Shown here piece by piece: positions 50,393 to 63,514 of a stretch of DNA of 64,000 bases. Location: contig CM012953.1 of the NCBI GenBank assembly GCA_000181795.3, positions 12,132,006 through 12,196,005 of the forward strand, in the 5' to 3' direction. Each line of letters starts with the position of its first letter. The first letter of the stretch is position 1. The position numbers and the translations under genes were made by a program. Origin of the DNA: Trichinella spiralis. Lineage: Eukaryota; Nematoda; Enoplea; Trichinellida; Trichinellidae. The notes under the pieces are model-generated. The model was not told the DNA's origin. It did not search any database and was given only the letters and a program-made list of their open reading frames with translations.

Positions 50393-50413
50393 AATAAAGC
50401 AAGTTGTTTTATT
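50393..50413. promoter_or_regulatory. Facing polyadenylation signals
   Basis: AATAAA on the plus strand at 50393-50398 suits the SF3B4 transcript. Ten bases on, AATAAA appears on the minus strand (50408-50413), as would be expected for a converging minus-strand transcript from the GC-rich island next to it. Confidence 0.5.
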
Positions 50414-50690
50414 GATTGTATCCGATTAGTTTGAATCCAACGGCTGTCAGTTGATCTTCAAGCCCACGACTTTGTCATTGGTCAGCCAACTGGAAATAAC
50501 AGTTGGGACCATGAAAGTGGTTGCTTCTGTCGGGAATCAGTCCGCAAATGGAAGGGTCCACAGGTCCTTTTATACTCTGCTGATATCGGATCGATGGTGC
50601 TGCAAATCTTTCCTATGGTTTAATGCTTCATCAATAAAGAGCCCCGTTCCTACGTAACTTGCCACACCGGCGACGCGTTGCACTTAAATT
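50414..50690. other. Unexplained GC-richer island downstream of SF3B4
   Basis: About 280 bases with clearly higher GC than the flanks, placed where only 3' flank is expected. A minus-strand AATAAA just beyond it suggests a small minus-strand transcript. Several frames read like protein: minus VAGVASYVGTGLFIDEALNH (about 50590-50670), minus GPVDPSICGLIPDRSNHFHG (about 50480-50566), and a plus-strand frame open over 78 codons. They cannot all be real, and a structured non-coding RNA fits equally well. I do not recognise a family. Confidence 0.4.
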
Positions 50691-51268
50691 ATTGTTAGTG
50701 AAAGAAGTAATTAATTGTACTTACTGTACATTTTAGAAACATTTTTTCAATTCATACTCGTACATAAACAGACTATATATATATTATTTTACTGTTTATT
50801 TTTTATTAAAGTTATTCCACTTTCTTATAGGTGCAAAGATTTATTTATATAGCTTTATTATGGAAATTGTAATCATTGTTACATCATAGTGACATTGTGA
50901 TTGTTTCGATAATTCTAGCTAGCTAGTTAGTAGTGAGTAAAAGAATCTGAGCAAAAAAGTATTCTCGTTAGCATTGACTCTTCTGTTTGTAAAAGTATTT
51001 GCAAGAAAGAATTCTTAAATTGCCCCAACGTGCCTAATCACGCAGTGCACATTAAACGGTGTGTTAAACAACTACATTGCAATAACCTCGCGCAATATTC
51101 ATCATCAAAAATAAAACCATTAAAAAAATTAACAGATTGCATAATAACTCCATAGTTGTGTTTTTATTTCAACAAACGTTCAACCGGGTAAAAACATCGA
51201 ATTCAAAAAAAAGGTTTGCTTTTCTTTTTTATCCTCTCTCTGATTGGCTGGCTGATTTTAAAATGCAT
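50691..51268. other. Spacer between the GC-rich island and CXXC1
   Basis: AT-rich. It should contain the CXXC1 3' end. Nothing else is visible. Confidence 0.4.
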
Positions 51269-54200
51269 TCATCGCGTGTGGTATGTAGTCTGATAAAGCA
51301 ACAAATCCAGCACGTTGCCTCGATTGCGCATTACCATATTCAAGCGAATCTCTTCCTCGCTCAGTTCTTCCATTCGAAGCAACATCTGCAGTCGATCTTT
51401 GTCGATCAAGCCCAACTGAACGCGATCCCAATAGCAGTGCTTCAGACATTTCTGCTTCGGCACCAAGCAAGCCCTGGACGGGTGGAAAATTTCACACTCG
51501 CGGTTCACGTTCAACGGGCATCCGCAAATTTCATTCTGTTCCGCTTTTGCCTCCTTCGCATGCTCTGGACAAACGCGCTTCAAACGTTTGCAATAAGTCT
51601 GCGTCGATTTGTTGTACGCGTCGCAGAACAAATCATAAGCCATATTGCGTGACGGATAAGCGGTGCCATAGCTAACTCGCATCTCTTGCTGCAAAAAAAA
51701 CACAAGCATGTTCGAAACAAAAATAAAAAGATAAATGAAATCCATTTCTCGTTGTATAATAAAACAATCACCGCGTAATTTTACCTTCGCGTAACATTTG
51801 TAGCTGTGCTTCAAGGCCAATTTACAAGGTACATCATTTCCGCATATGAAACACGAATACAGTGAATCGCCATCCTCGTCATCACTTTCCATTACAAATG
51901 AAGACATTTTGCACTGTTTGGCGTCTGCAATCCACCGCTCAATTCGTGCCTGCTTCCCATCCAACTGTAGAAAGCACTTTTGCATTTCCTCTTGCTTCAA
52001 GCGAATCTGCTGCAACCGAACCACATCGTTGGCTTGTGCTTGCGACGGCGTTGAATACCATTGCTGAATTCGACCGGGTAAAATCGTTAACAAACGTCTA
52101 AATAATAAAAAAAAAAGTTCTATTCAAATGAAATAATCAAACGTTTCTTTTCAAGAGAAAAAAAATAACCTACGCTCGAGCTAACTTCATCACACATTCT
52201 TGAGAACAATATTTCGAATTCGCTCTTGCAGCGTAGACACAGTCAGGACCAATGCAATGACGCGGCGGAAGAACATCATGCACTTCTTCTTCTTCTTCTT
52301 CAACACTGTCCACTTTACCGCATGCTTCTTTCATAAACTGTTCGAATTTTTTCGTCGAAGACCTGGTATCCCTCGGCAATACCAAGTAAGCGTCGTCATC
52401 GTTTTGTTGTTTTTCATGTTTTACCTTATTCCGCTTTGTGGCAACCACTTTGGCTCTTAGGCTAGATTTGACGCGCTTGCTGTCCGTTGTCGAATTCGGC
52501 AGTTTCGGTTTTCGTTGAGCAATATTTCCATCATGACTGGATCGTTTTTTGCGTATCTAAATTTAAAAAAATTAAAGCAACAACTTCCAATCATCAATAC
52601 TTCACTTACTGTGTCTGATTTTTGAATTGATGAAGAACTTTTTTCCGGCTCTGGTGGAGGCGGTTGCTCTACAATTGCGGGCGGTGATGGTGATTGTTCA
52701 GGCTTGCATTCGTATTCCACTTCAATAGGATTAACACATTCACGCATTCTGCATCTCGCGCCACTGCTAGATTCTGATGTGCAGATATCACAAAGGCCAC
52801 AGTTAACTGTTCGAAAACAGGCAATACATTCGTTACAATCCCTCCGTTTGATCTTTTTCACCAATTTCTCTCTACTCGACTGCTAATAACAATAACATTT
52901 TAAAATTTCCATAAAATAATAAATTACATTCCCAAATATATTCACCGTTTCAGCGTTTTCCAGTTTGCGTTTCTTCTTCTTCGCATGGAGCACTTTCAAA
53001 TGTGCATTGCTCTGGATACAAGGGGGGCAAAAGAAATTCTCCATTTTCTTTGCACTTTTGCTCGATTTAATATTCATGCAATCATTATGAAACCATCTCT
53101 CACAACTGTCACAACATCTAAAATTGTTCCATTGAAAATACTAGATCACATCTCTTATCAACTCATCTTAACATCAATGTGACCCCATGACTTACAACGG
53201 TGTACAAATTGCATATAACAGTTTATGAATAATGATAATTCACTGCATTAACGCCTGATTGTTTAAATTAAACTATTTATAATGAAGTAATTGTCAATAA
53301 GTTTACCTACCAACATTTATAAAAAAACAGATAGTCAGTAATGAATGAATGCCAAACTCCTCAAAACGGCATATTCATGATAAAAATGTTTCATTATGAT
53401 AGCATATCAATTTTTTCTAAATTATGCTACCATAAATTAATGCTTCATTCATCGCTGACACGTGCTACAGGACATAACAGAAATCAAAGGAATTTTTCTG
53501 GTTAAAGATGCCATGAAAGACGCTGAAAACGAAGGAAAAAAGAAAAAAATAAAACAATTAAAACATATACAAAATAAAATCAGTTACTGTCTTTGCTTTC
53601 TTTCGCTAACGAAAAAAAAATTTAAAAACGCCAAATAACCATCGTTATTCCACAAAAAAAACACTACAGTAAACACTTGAATTACAGTATTTGACGAACA
53701 AGTTCAGTAACAAACTACCGAAAGAAATCAATACGAATGCTCACTTTCAAAAATATCAACATTAACCCTGCACTGAAACCAAGACTAATCGGATATTTTG
53801 GAAAAATAACAAGACCATTACTTTTATCAACAAACAAATTCTATACAGCTGTAAAATTTTAATGACAGTTAATTTTAATAAACAGTACTACAAAATACTA
53901 ATAAAATACCAGTAAAACTATTACATTGTAATAAACTACCAGTATACACATTGAAAGTTGGCAACAAGATATTTTTCATATACACAGTATGTGATATAAA
54001 TAATTATTATTAACTTATAATCAATTTTCATCTGAATAGTCAATAAAAACAAATTATTCACTACAGATTCTCAGAAAATTAAAATAACTTGCACCTTTGG
54101 AAGTATTAAAAATTATAATTCAGGTAGCATACTAGACAGTTACAAATAAAACGTCACACATTACCACTACTGTTTAACTAGCCAAAACCTGCTCAGATGA

Positions 54201-54858
54201 TAAAATATAAATCAACCTACAATATAAATGACAAATTCTAAGATAGTTGCAGTGAAAATTATTCTATAATTACTATGAGCTTACTCTGTTCTATTCTTAC
54301 TATGAGGTAAATATCTCAATCCATTTTTAGTTCAAAATACGATAGCCGATTTAAAAATCACAAAAACTATTGCCATGTGGCTAAAAGCTAAATAAAAATA
54401 TCAACAAAAGAGAACAAAATCGACAAAAACGTGAAACACTTCAATCAAATTAACCACATAAATTAAGAATACAAATTATTCGCTCTTTGTTATAATTCAT
54501 AAAATTACATAAAAATTCGATTGGAAATCTTCAAAAAATGCAATGAAAATATTTGTAAACTATTTTAAATATAATTTAACAATTAAAATACGAATCTTGT
54601 CGTGGAAACATTGCAATACATATTTCAGTAAAATTAGAAAAAAAGAATTTCAGTACACATCTGATTAAAATAAATATTACAAATAACCCATAACAAATTT
54701 GATAGTTAATACGTATAGAAGCTTAAATATGCAATTTTACAAAACGTGAAACACACAAAAACTTACATCATAAATTCACTTTCTTCATATGAGTTACAGA
54801 TGCAATAGGGTCCTTCGGATGAGTTTCCGTTTGTTTCCTTTCGATTTTTATTACTCAT
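51269..54858 (-). CDS. CXXC1/CFP1 homologue (Set1/COMPASS subunit)
   Basis: Chromatin reader that targets the Set1 H3K4 methyltransferase to promoters. Exons 54767-54858, 52946-53117, 52610-52882, 52174-52556, 51785-52097 and 51269-51688 give 550 residues (human 656). The PHD finger spans about 19-66 and is split by intron 1 (PYCICN; CCDSCERWFHNDC; FFCPPC). The CXXC finger at about 104-137 keeps eight Cys (CNECIACFRTVNCGLCDIC, then CRMREC). Its loop after Cys122 is nine residues instead of about fifteen, and has no KFGG. The C-terminal family domain is well kept: CIGPDCVYAARANSKYCSQE, LPGRIQQW, YGTAYPSRN, YCKRLKRVCPEH and EICGCPL. Intron 1 is about 1.65 kb, and I see nothing else in it. Confidence 0.94.
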
Positions 54859-56494
54859 ATTAACAGCTTCAACTTAATAATATTTTTCTGAAATAAAAAC
54901 GTTAATTTAAAATAACGAAAAAACAGATATTAAAAAGAGGGAAAACAGTGTTAATTTTGAACCATAACTTCACTTATCATATAGAACTAATTTTATAAAT
55001 ATATTACAGAACAGCAAATTACAGCATAATTAGCGCAATCACGTTATTCTTTAAAAACATGAAGTAAACACGAATAATAACTTAGAGTTACAGTATCCTT
55101 ATTAATATGATCAGGTTTGTATTACAGATAACACGTTCGTTGCAATTTACTACTTACTTTTCTCGATTATATTTATCGTTATATTGGATCATCAATCGTA
55201 TTAAAACTTTAGATTTTTTAAGTTTGACAGAGAATTTTAATAACATTGACAGTAATTCCTATTAACATAGCAATTCTACAGAAAGTATTATTGCTTTTAA
55301 ATCATTTACCCATAAATATGAATATGAGGAAATTTATAATCTTTCCCAGCAACAAAGATAATATTAATCACCTATTTTGATGCGCAGATGGAAAGCTTTA
55401 AAACTGTGAATATTATTGGCAAGTTTAATACTCTGTTCCAATGATTTTTCTATCTTCCTATTCCTACCTCAAATAACACTGTGGCGTGAGCTGCCATCAG
55501 TTTAATCTAACTGTATAAAAACAAGTTATTCACGGAAACAATACCAGTATAAGAAAACAGTTCATTTCCTAACAATTCGTTTGCAATATCTGTCTCTTCA
55601 TTTACAATATTTTTTTACCTGCATTTGTATGTAATTCATATGGTGTCATTTTCTGTTGTAAAACTTAAGAACTAATGTTTTGTTTTCATGCGTTTTCTTC
55701 AGCTGCATGACCACATTACAGAAATCAAAGCTGCATCACAGCAAACCGCTGGAACAATAATTAATTTTCACCTCATCATATACGATTTTTTCGCGATGTA
55801 ATCACTGACATCGCATTGAACTGTAAACAGTAGAAAATTCATAGCTCATTAAACACAGCCATCACATAAAGCAGTAACATTTTCAAACCAAACTATGCGT
55901 GACCTAACCAATTTTTATCAGATCATGGAATACTTCCTTTCATTTCATACGGTTTAATGATTTTCAAGTACAAACTATCAGTGCAATACAGTCTCAAATT
56001 CTTGAATAAATATTTACATTTATAAACAAATATAAATTTTAGTGTTACAAAATAAAAGTTTCATTACTCAAATAAGCACATACACTGCTAACCATAATCT
56101 AGTTGGACATTTTCATTATAATCTGTTTATAAAACTTGCAATTATAAAAGCAAACAGTGTAAGCACAAAATTTATTATATATATATATATATATATCCCA
56201 CGTACATATGTATGCATATCTATTCACAGCAATGGAACAGAAAACATCAAAATTTAAAACAATAGCTTCACAGCAACGTGGCTGAAGGCACTTAAGTGGC
56301 AATAATTATTTTCTGAATTATGGAACATAAAAAAGAGTCACATTTTCTTCAAATTTAAAACAAAATTCAACAACAATAAATTGAATCGAAAAAAACTAAT
56401 AATTTGAACAAATATTCACTTAAATTTACGCAATAAATGCAATATGTACACTGCAAAGATTTGCATTACAATTTTTACAGTTGCCTTCAACATT
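54859..56494. other. Spacer between CXXC1 and SPT6
   Basis: About 1.6 kb holding the CXXC1 promoter and the SPT6 3' flank, very AT-rich. A short AT dinucleotide repeat lies near 56175-56196. No gene is seen. Confidence 0.4.
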
Positions 56495-59400
56495 CTACGC
56501 TGGAGGCGGAATTACTGCCGGCCATATAGGTGGCGGTGGTTGCTGGGCACCCAGATAAGGATCACTGGGAGTTGGAGGAACGGTAAACTGCGGCGTTCTC
56601 ATCAGCCGAGGAACACCAGGTGACTGACCAGGAAAGCCGGACTGCTAAAAAGGAAAAAGAAGAAGAAGATAAAAACATAAATCCAGCATCAAAACTCGCA
56701 TAAGTTATATATGTATGTAATAAACTGCTGCTCTTTAAATCATTTATGTTCCGCATCACACGGTTCAAACAAACTAAAAAAAATTCAACTCTCACCGATG
56801 GACTTGGCAAATAGATCATCGGCCTCGTACCACCATTCCAAGCATTTGTACCAATGCCCACAGCTCCTCTCGGAGTGACAATACCCATCCGATTCAAGCT
56901 ATCATACTGAGATGGTGTATATCCTGAAAGAAAAAAAACCCACACATGCCTCGCCTGGACAACAAGAAAAATATTTTGTTCCACTGTTTGTTAGTATTAC
57001 CAGTAACGGACAAGCGATCTGTAGGTGTTGCCAAAGGGGTACCTGAAAAATACCGAAATATGAAAAGAGCAATTTTTTAATTTATGATAAAATAAAAAAC
57101 AGTTGTGTTCAAAAAAAACAGAGTCCAATTTACCAGGGGGAGGCTCGTTGAAGTGTTGCTTGAACCAGGCAAGCAGATTGTTCAAGTTGTTGAAAACACG
57201 CCCGCGAAATCGAAACCCATCGGGCAAGGCGGTGAAATATTCGTGCCTGACGCGAGTATTGGGCAAGTAGGAGAGTAGAAATTTTCCAGGATAATCTTTA
57301 CAAGCGCTCAAAGAGTAGGGAATTTTGTTTCCACCGTTTTTCTGTTTTTCTTCAACCAAAGAGTTTTCCAAAATCTGAGTGTCTCCGCCGTTTGAATCGC
57401 GGTAATACTTGTAGGTGAGAACCTCTCGGACGCTCATGGCAACCGGATGGACAAATCGAGCCAAAATTTCATCCAAATCTTCATACACCTGTGCAAGCAA
57501 TAAGATAAATAATAATAATAATATAAAAGCTTGCAATAATGAATAATGAGGAAAAAACAAAAATCACCTCAGATCCAATTATAAGCGACCGACCAAGAGT
57601 GAACGAATTCTCTTTGTTCTCTTCTCGAATCGATACGTGCTGATATATACCATCACAAACTTTCCAAGTGAGAGTCAAAAAATCTGCTCCCTAAAAAATG
57701 AATAAAAATAAAATTTAAAAAAAAACAAATTTATTTCAACCTTGCTGCTTGGTCGAATGATAGCGTCGCCTTCGTCCATTTGATCGAGCAATTCTTCAGC
57801 TTCACTGCAAGTGCAGTTTCGAAACGACGGATGCGCGATCACTCGTTTGTAAATTGCGTCGTCATTTTTCATCATTCTTGCTGTTTCTTCCTTTTTTCGA
57901 TCTTCTTCTTCAGCTTTGAAATCGTAATGATTGTCACGTCCAGTTCTGTAAAAATTGAATAAAATTTCAATTATTTATATTAAAAATATGAATAATAAAT
58001 TAATAAATACGCATCGATAAATTTTTACAAAAACCAAAATATCCACAGCATATCATGGAGTGGATATATATTACCCTACCCGTATTGGAATTCACGATCT
58101 TCAAGATCCGACGTGCGGCATGTGAGATCGCAGGAAAAACGATAAGTGTCGATTTTCATAATGCGACAAGCGATCGTCATGCCAGATTTCACGCGCTCGT
58201 TGGGATCGTTGACGTGACGATCGGACAAGTATTTTATTGGAATGAAGCCAGCAATGCCGTTTTCCAGACGTACACGAACCCCAATCGCCTGACCTGGACA
58301 TTCATTGGCGTCGTAATGTTTCCAGACCTGAGCAATAATCAATTTTAATTGAAAATATGATAGAAAGAGAAAATTTTCTTGTTTATCACCTCGCCCAATT
58401 CGGGAAAATCATCTTTGAAACAAATTGGACATTGCCACAAATTTGTGGTGCTGTCCTTAACTGGCCGAGCTTCTTCGAACATATTCGGAGATGGTCGTTT
58501 GTAGACTACATTTAAAACTTTGGCCATGATTAATTTGCCTAAAAAGGAAAATTGTCAGTTAAAAAGAAAAAAGAAACATTTTTTTAATTACAAATTACCC
58601 GGTCCAAAAGTTCGAGGGGTTTCTTTTATTAGCATGTAGAACAACTGTTCCCTAGTCGGTGGATGGTACAACGCCCGCAAATCTTTGTACCGATGATTCA
58701 ACTCGGCTCTTATATCGTACAATGTGATGTTCTTATTTCCGAATCCCTGAATTAAGAAAAAAAATTTTTTTTCAATATTAAACATATGAAACTTCCACTG
58801 ACAACAAGTCATATTACAGAAGTATACAATGGAATATTATAAGAAGAAGAAAAAAATGAAATTTACTTGTCTTTGCAATTCTTCGGCAAAAGCGTCCAAA
58901 TCCAAATCTTTCAATCGTTCGGGTGATTCGAGAATTTCATCCAACGCCGTGCCAGGATCATAATCGTCCACAGTCTCGTCGTATTCCAAAGCATCGAATG
59001 CCATCTTTCTTGCCCATCTAAAAAAAAGAAAATATACTAGCAAGTTCTACATTTTTATATTCTATATAAATTTGTTTTTTACTCGTAAGTTTCAGGATGC
59101 ACCCGAGAACCGTCCAGTACGTCGATAAATACGCCGGATTTGTCCATCATCCTGGCGGTGTCGATTTTAATAAAGCCGGCACAATTCATGAACACTTTCG
59201 GACCCATGCGACAGTGGGTGACCAATTTGGAACGATTTTCCAAATGCAACTCTTCTGGGGTGAGAATTTTCAACAAGTGAGAAGCTTTGCGGGGTCCCAA
59301 GCCGCAGACGAACTGCAACAACGGCGCCGTGTACGGATGCTCGATGCAACGGTTCACATCCACACCGACTTCGCTGACGCGATTGATAAATTCTTCGGTA

Positions 59401-62400
59401 ATTCGTTGAATCAACTCTTCTTTGGAAACCATATTTTGAGAAGGGTGGAATTTCAAAGACAAAATTTCATCGTCCGGCGTGACAAGCTGGCTGAATTCGA
59501 TCAACGGATCCTGCAAACGCCGAGCAATGCTAATTGCTTGACGCAACAGAATCGAATATGTTGGAAATTCTTGGTTGGCGGGTCCGCTATCGGCGTAAAC
59601 CCTGGCCAATTCTGGATCGACAATTTCGACTGGAATGTTTCTCCCAATTGTACCGCTGGCTTGCAAATCCACCACCAACGATTCCAAATCTTTTTTATAA
59701 TACACCGCATCACTCAAACAAAAGTGATTTTATTTAAAAAAAAACAACCACCACCAAATTAATCATCTCACTTACAGTGATTCGCCGGCTATTGCTATTG
59801 CAATTGGCATTTTTTTTACAAGAAATGTTTTCAGTTCTTCCAAATCGACCGTCTAGAAAAGAAAAATTCAAATATGCGCATTTCGTGCAATGATAAAAAA
59901 AATTACTTTCAACTCTCTTTCATTGTCACTTCGAGCAAAGGTTCTTTTCGTAAAATTACGCAAAACCAGGTGATCCAACACGTCTCCATCCGCATTTACA
60001 AGCGCGGCATAGCTCGGTGATTTGCTAAAAATAATTTGTAAAAATATATATATATTGAAAACCAAATATTAAAGTGGATGATCACTCACGGCTCTAAAGA
60101 ATAAGCGATTCCAAGAATGGTCAAACGATTATAATCTTCACGTTTCCGTTCCACTTTCGGATCATGCCAATAGGGAGCAATGCGCAACCATTCCTGCATT
60201 CGATTTGCGCATTTCTAAATTAATCATTTTAGAAACAGTGTGAAATTATTTCTTCTAACAACAATTTCAAATACATCTCTTACTCAGGTATTTTATTATT
60301 CGTATATATAAATATATATCGTTGGAATTTGATTTTAAACAATTTTCACAACAGATTAAATTTTTATTAGTAAAAATTGTCGTAGAAAGTGTAAATTTCA
60401 ATACCTCTATGACATGCTCTTCAGCTTCACGCTGCAACTGCAATCGTACTTCCCGTTCGAAAATGGGATAAAGCATATCGTCTAAACACTGTTTTAACGC
60501 TTCGTGCCTCAAGCTATTCCATTCTTCGGCAACAGCTGTATATTCATCCTAATTATTAATTAGACATACAATTGAGGTACTTGAAAATTTCCAATCCATC
60601 TACAAAGTCAAATAACCCTACCCTGTGGAACAACTGCTGTTGCAACAGTTCGTTGTAATAAGTCGTTCGTTTGCTTTCTGAACCATCAATGGAAAAGATC
60701 ATATTTATGAGATGGCTTTCTTCTGCCTTAAAAATTGCACAAATGTTGTAATGTAAGAGTAGAGAAGATTTCTGAAACGCAATCTCACACCTCTTTCAAC
60801 CGAAGATATTCATCATTTTTCAACAATCGTACGGGCTTATTTTTCAAATATTTGCAAGTGTAAAGTGGATGCGCCTCGTCGATCAGCGACCGCCCGTGCA
60901 TTGTCGCACGAACGCTGACCGTCACCCGTTGTCGGTATTGCTCCCGCACAATTCTCCTCACTATTGGATTGCGAGCAAATCGCATCGCCACCATCCACTT
61001 GGCCCCTTTCAGCACCGAGTCCACATCCGGAAGCAAACTGCAAAACAGATCATCATCCATAATTTCTTCAAAATTAATAATATCTATTCACCATTCAACA
61101 ATGTACTGTTCGGCAACTTCACGAGCCGACTGACTCGGCTGAGTAACTTCGTTTCTACAATAACCAACTTCCAAATTTTCAGCAAACTGCTCGGCTGTCA
61201 AGCCGAACTTGTCAGCTAAGCCGCCAATACCGACTTCCAAAAGCTGGGCATATTGACTATAGCCGGCAGCCTGCTTGAATTTGCCGGCACGTTCGAGGTC
61301 GATCTGCTCGTTTGCCCGGGTCCTGTACAAGCGTGAATAGTACAACATGAAGAAGGCGTACCAATCGTTCAACTCTTCGACAGTATCCGCGCTGGAGAGC
61401 ACGTCGAAATCCGAATCCCGGATCTCACGACCGCATACCAGCTCGTCAGTGCCGCCGTCGGACTGCCGCTTCAACTGCAGCTGATAGTCGCGCATCCGTT
61501 CCAACTGCTGTTTCAGCAGATGCTTCTTTTCGCGATTATTGCACCACTGTGCGTCGCAGTGGTAAATTTTCCACAGATCTTTCATCTTCAAATACGGCTG
61601 CACGTGCTCTTTGCGGTAAAAGGCGATGAATGGAACTTCGTAGTCCATGTTTCGGATGAAGCCCAACACTTCGCGGATTCGTTCCAAAGCCGAATTGGAT
61701 TTCGACGGTGAACGTTCCTCTTGACAACTCAAACTGCGACAATTGAAAACTGTCTTGAAAATCCACTTGGCCTCGGCAAGCAGTTCTTCAGGTTCCGCTT
61801 CGGTTACCGGAACCGCACGAAGCTGAAAACGCTCGGGCCTGTCTTCAAGCTGAATACGCTTGTCTTCGTCAAGCAGATATCTCCGCTGCAATTCTACGGG
61901 TTCGATTTCCTTTAAAAAATGTAAAATAAATTTCACAAACATTAAAAAAATAATATAAAATGAATAGACTTCGAGAAGGGTGTGCTTGTTGTGCCTGCGT
62001 CGCCGAGAGGCGATTCGCATTTGACGAAGCTCCTCATCCTCGCCTGCTTCGTCATAATCATCGTCTTCATCATAGTCCTCCTCATCGGCAACGTCGTCGT
62101 CGGCAAAAAATTCACCAACATTAAAATCCACCCCAAACAAATCTCGAGCCTCTTCGAGAGCGCTAAAATTGTGACAAAAAAAATTTTTTTAATCAAATTA
62201 CAACAAACCACACCAAATAAAACAACACACACCCTTCTGACACTCCCAAAGCATGATGCCTCCTCTTTCTTCTTCGTCTTTTCAATCCAAAATCTTCATC
62301 TTCATCATCATCTTGAATAAAATCATCCAAGCCTGCAACAAAAAGAACAAAACATAAAATCAACATGCAAAAAAAACTATCGAACGTAAGCGGCATCAAC

Positions 62401-63514
62401 TTACCAGATTCTTCACCCGTATCACTTCCTTCCTCATCTGCGTAGTTTATATGACGATGAGAAATGTGACGATTTCTATGGATATCAATTTGCTAAAAAT
62501 GCATAATAAAAATAACACTTCATAATAATAATATAATGAAAAAAATTTCATAAAATTTGAGCAAAAAAACACTTAATACGTTAAAGATAATAAAAAATGT
62601 CTATACACTTTTTATCAATATAATTTATATTATTATTATTTACAAAGCTGAATGAGAATCAGCAAGCGCTGCACGAAATGTAAACACAGTCATCCCACAA
62701 TTACAATCAATTACAAATCCAATAATTACACAAAATTACTAGTGCGATATTTAGAACAAGGAAAAATGTGTCACTGACCTTGGCCAGGTGTTTTTCGTTG
62801 TTCAAAATACATTTAATAAATTGAGTTTAGCAACTGTTTACGTAAAAAGTGAATTTGAATTTCAATCATAATCATTGTTAATATGAAAATAAATGCAAAC
62901 AATGCTAGCTTGCAAAGAAAGCTGAAAATGGAAAAACAACTCGCCTCTCTTTCAGATGATTCACGTTTCATACGAACACGGTCAAATCGATCGGCACTGT
63001 CAGATTCATCGCTGTCAGAACCAATTTCTACCCGTCGTTTTTTACGCTTAAAATAGCCAATAAAAATATTTTTTTACAAAAATGTCTTTTGAAACAAACC
63101 CGAATCGATAAGCCCAAGTTCTCTTTCAACAGTTCTTTGTCTTCTTCCTCAAGTTCACTGAGCATTTCCTCGGAGTCATAATCTTCAGATTCTTAAACAA
63201 CGTACGCAAATGATTCAACTAGCTTAATGCACGTATGCGAAAATAAATACTTTTGTCCTCCTCTTCTTCCACATCTTCATCATCAACGATGAAATTGCCA
63301 AATTCTTCTTTAATGCGTTCCGAATCTACAATAAAATATACATTTTTCAATCGATTATCATTTACAAAAACACAATCAAACCAGTTTCTTCTTCTTCCTC
63401 CTCCTCGTCATCACTAATAATACGTCGTCGTGATTTTTTCGCTGGTCTCACTTCATCTTCATCAAAACCTTCAGTCTCAGATTCAATTGCTTGATCATCA
63501 ATCCAATCAGCCAT
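56495..63514 (-). CDS. SPT6 transcription elongation factor / histone chaperone
   Basis: Nuclear histone chaperone travelling with RNA polymerase II. Twenty-five exons sum to 1581 residues (human 1726) in one frame from ATG 63514 to TAG 56495. The first exons (63382-63514, 63251-63325, 63100-63191, 62945-63046, 62405-62492, 62233-62332, 61970-62162) code the acidic N-terminus. 61092-61909 and 60791-61037 cover the helical core. Exons 60622-60726 to 59776-59852 include the YqgF-like part, and 59083-59712 has [28 protein letters not shown] and [14 protein letters not shown]. 58080-58327 is the S1 RNA-binding part ([13 protein letters not shown]). 57945 down to 57134 is the tandem SH2 ([35 protein letters not shown]). 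The tail is short and Pro-rich. Intron 4 appears to be GC-AG. Confidence 0.96.

Noticed and set aside
51137-51652. 171-codon plus-strand ORF
   Set aside because: Antisense to the last CXXC1 exon, which is clearly the coding strand.
59097-59762. 221-codon plus-strand ORF across the SPT6 locus
   Set aside because: Exact antisense of a long, well-conserved SPT6 exon. Its sequence has no family resemblance and arises from codon choice in the sense strand.
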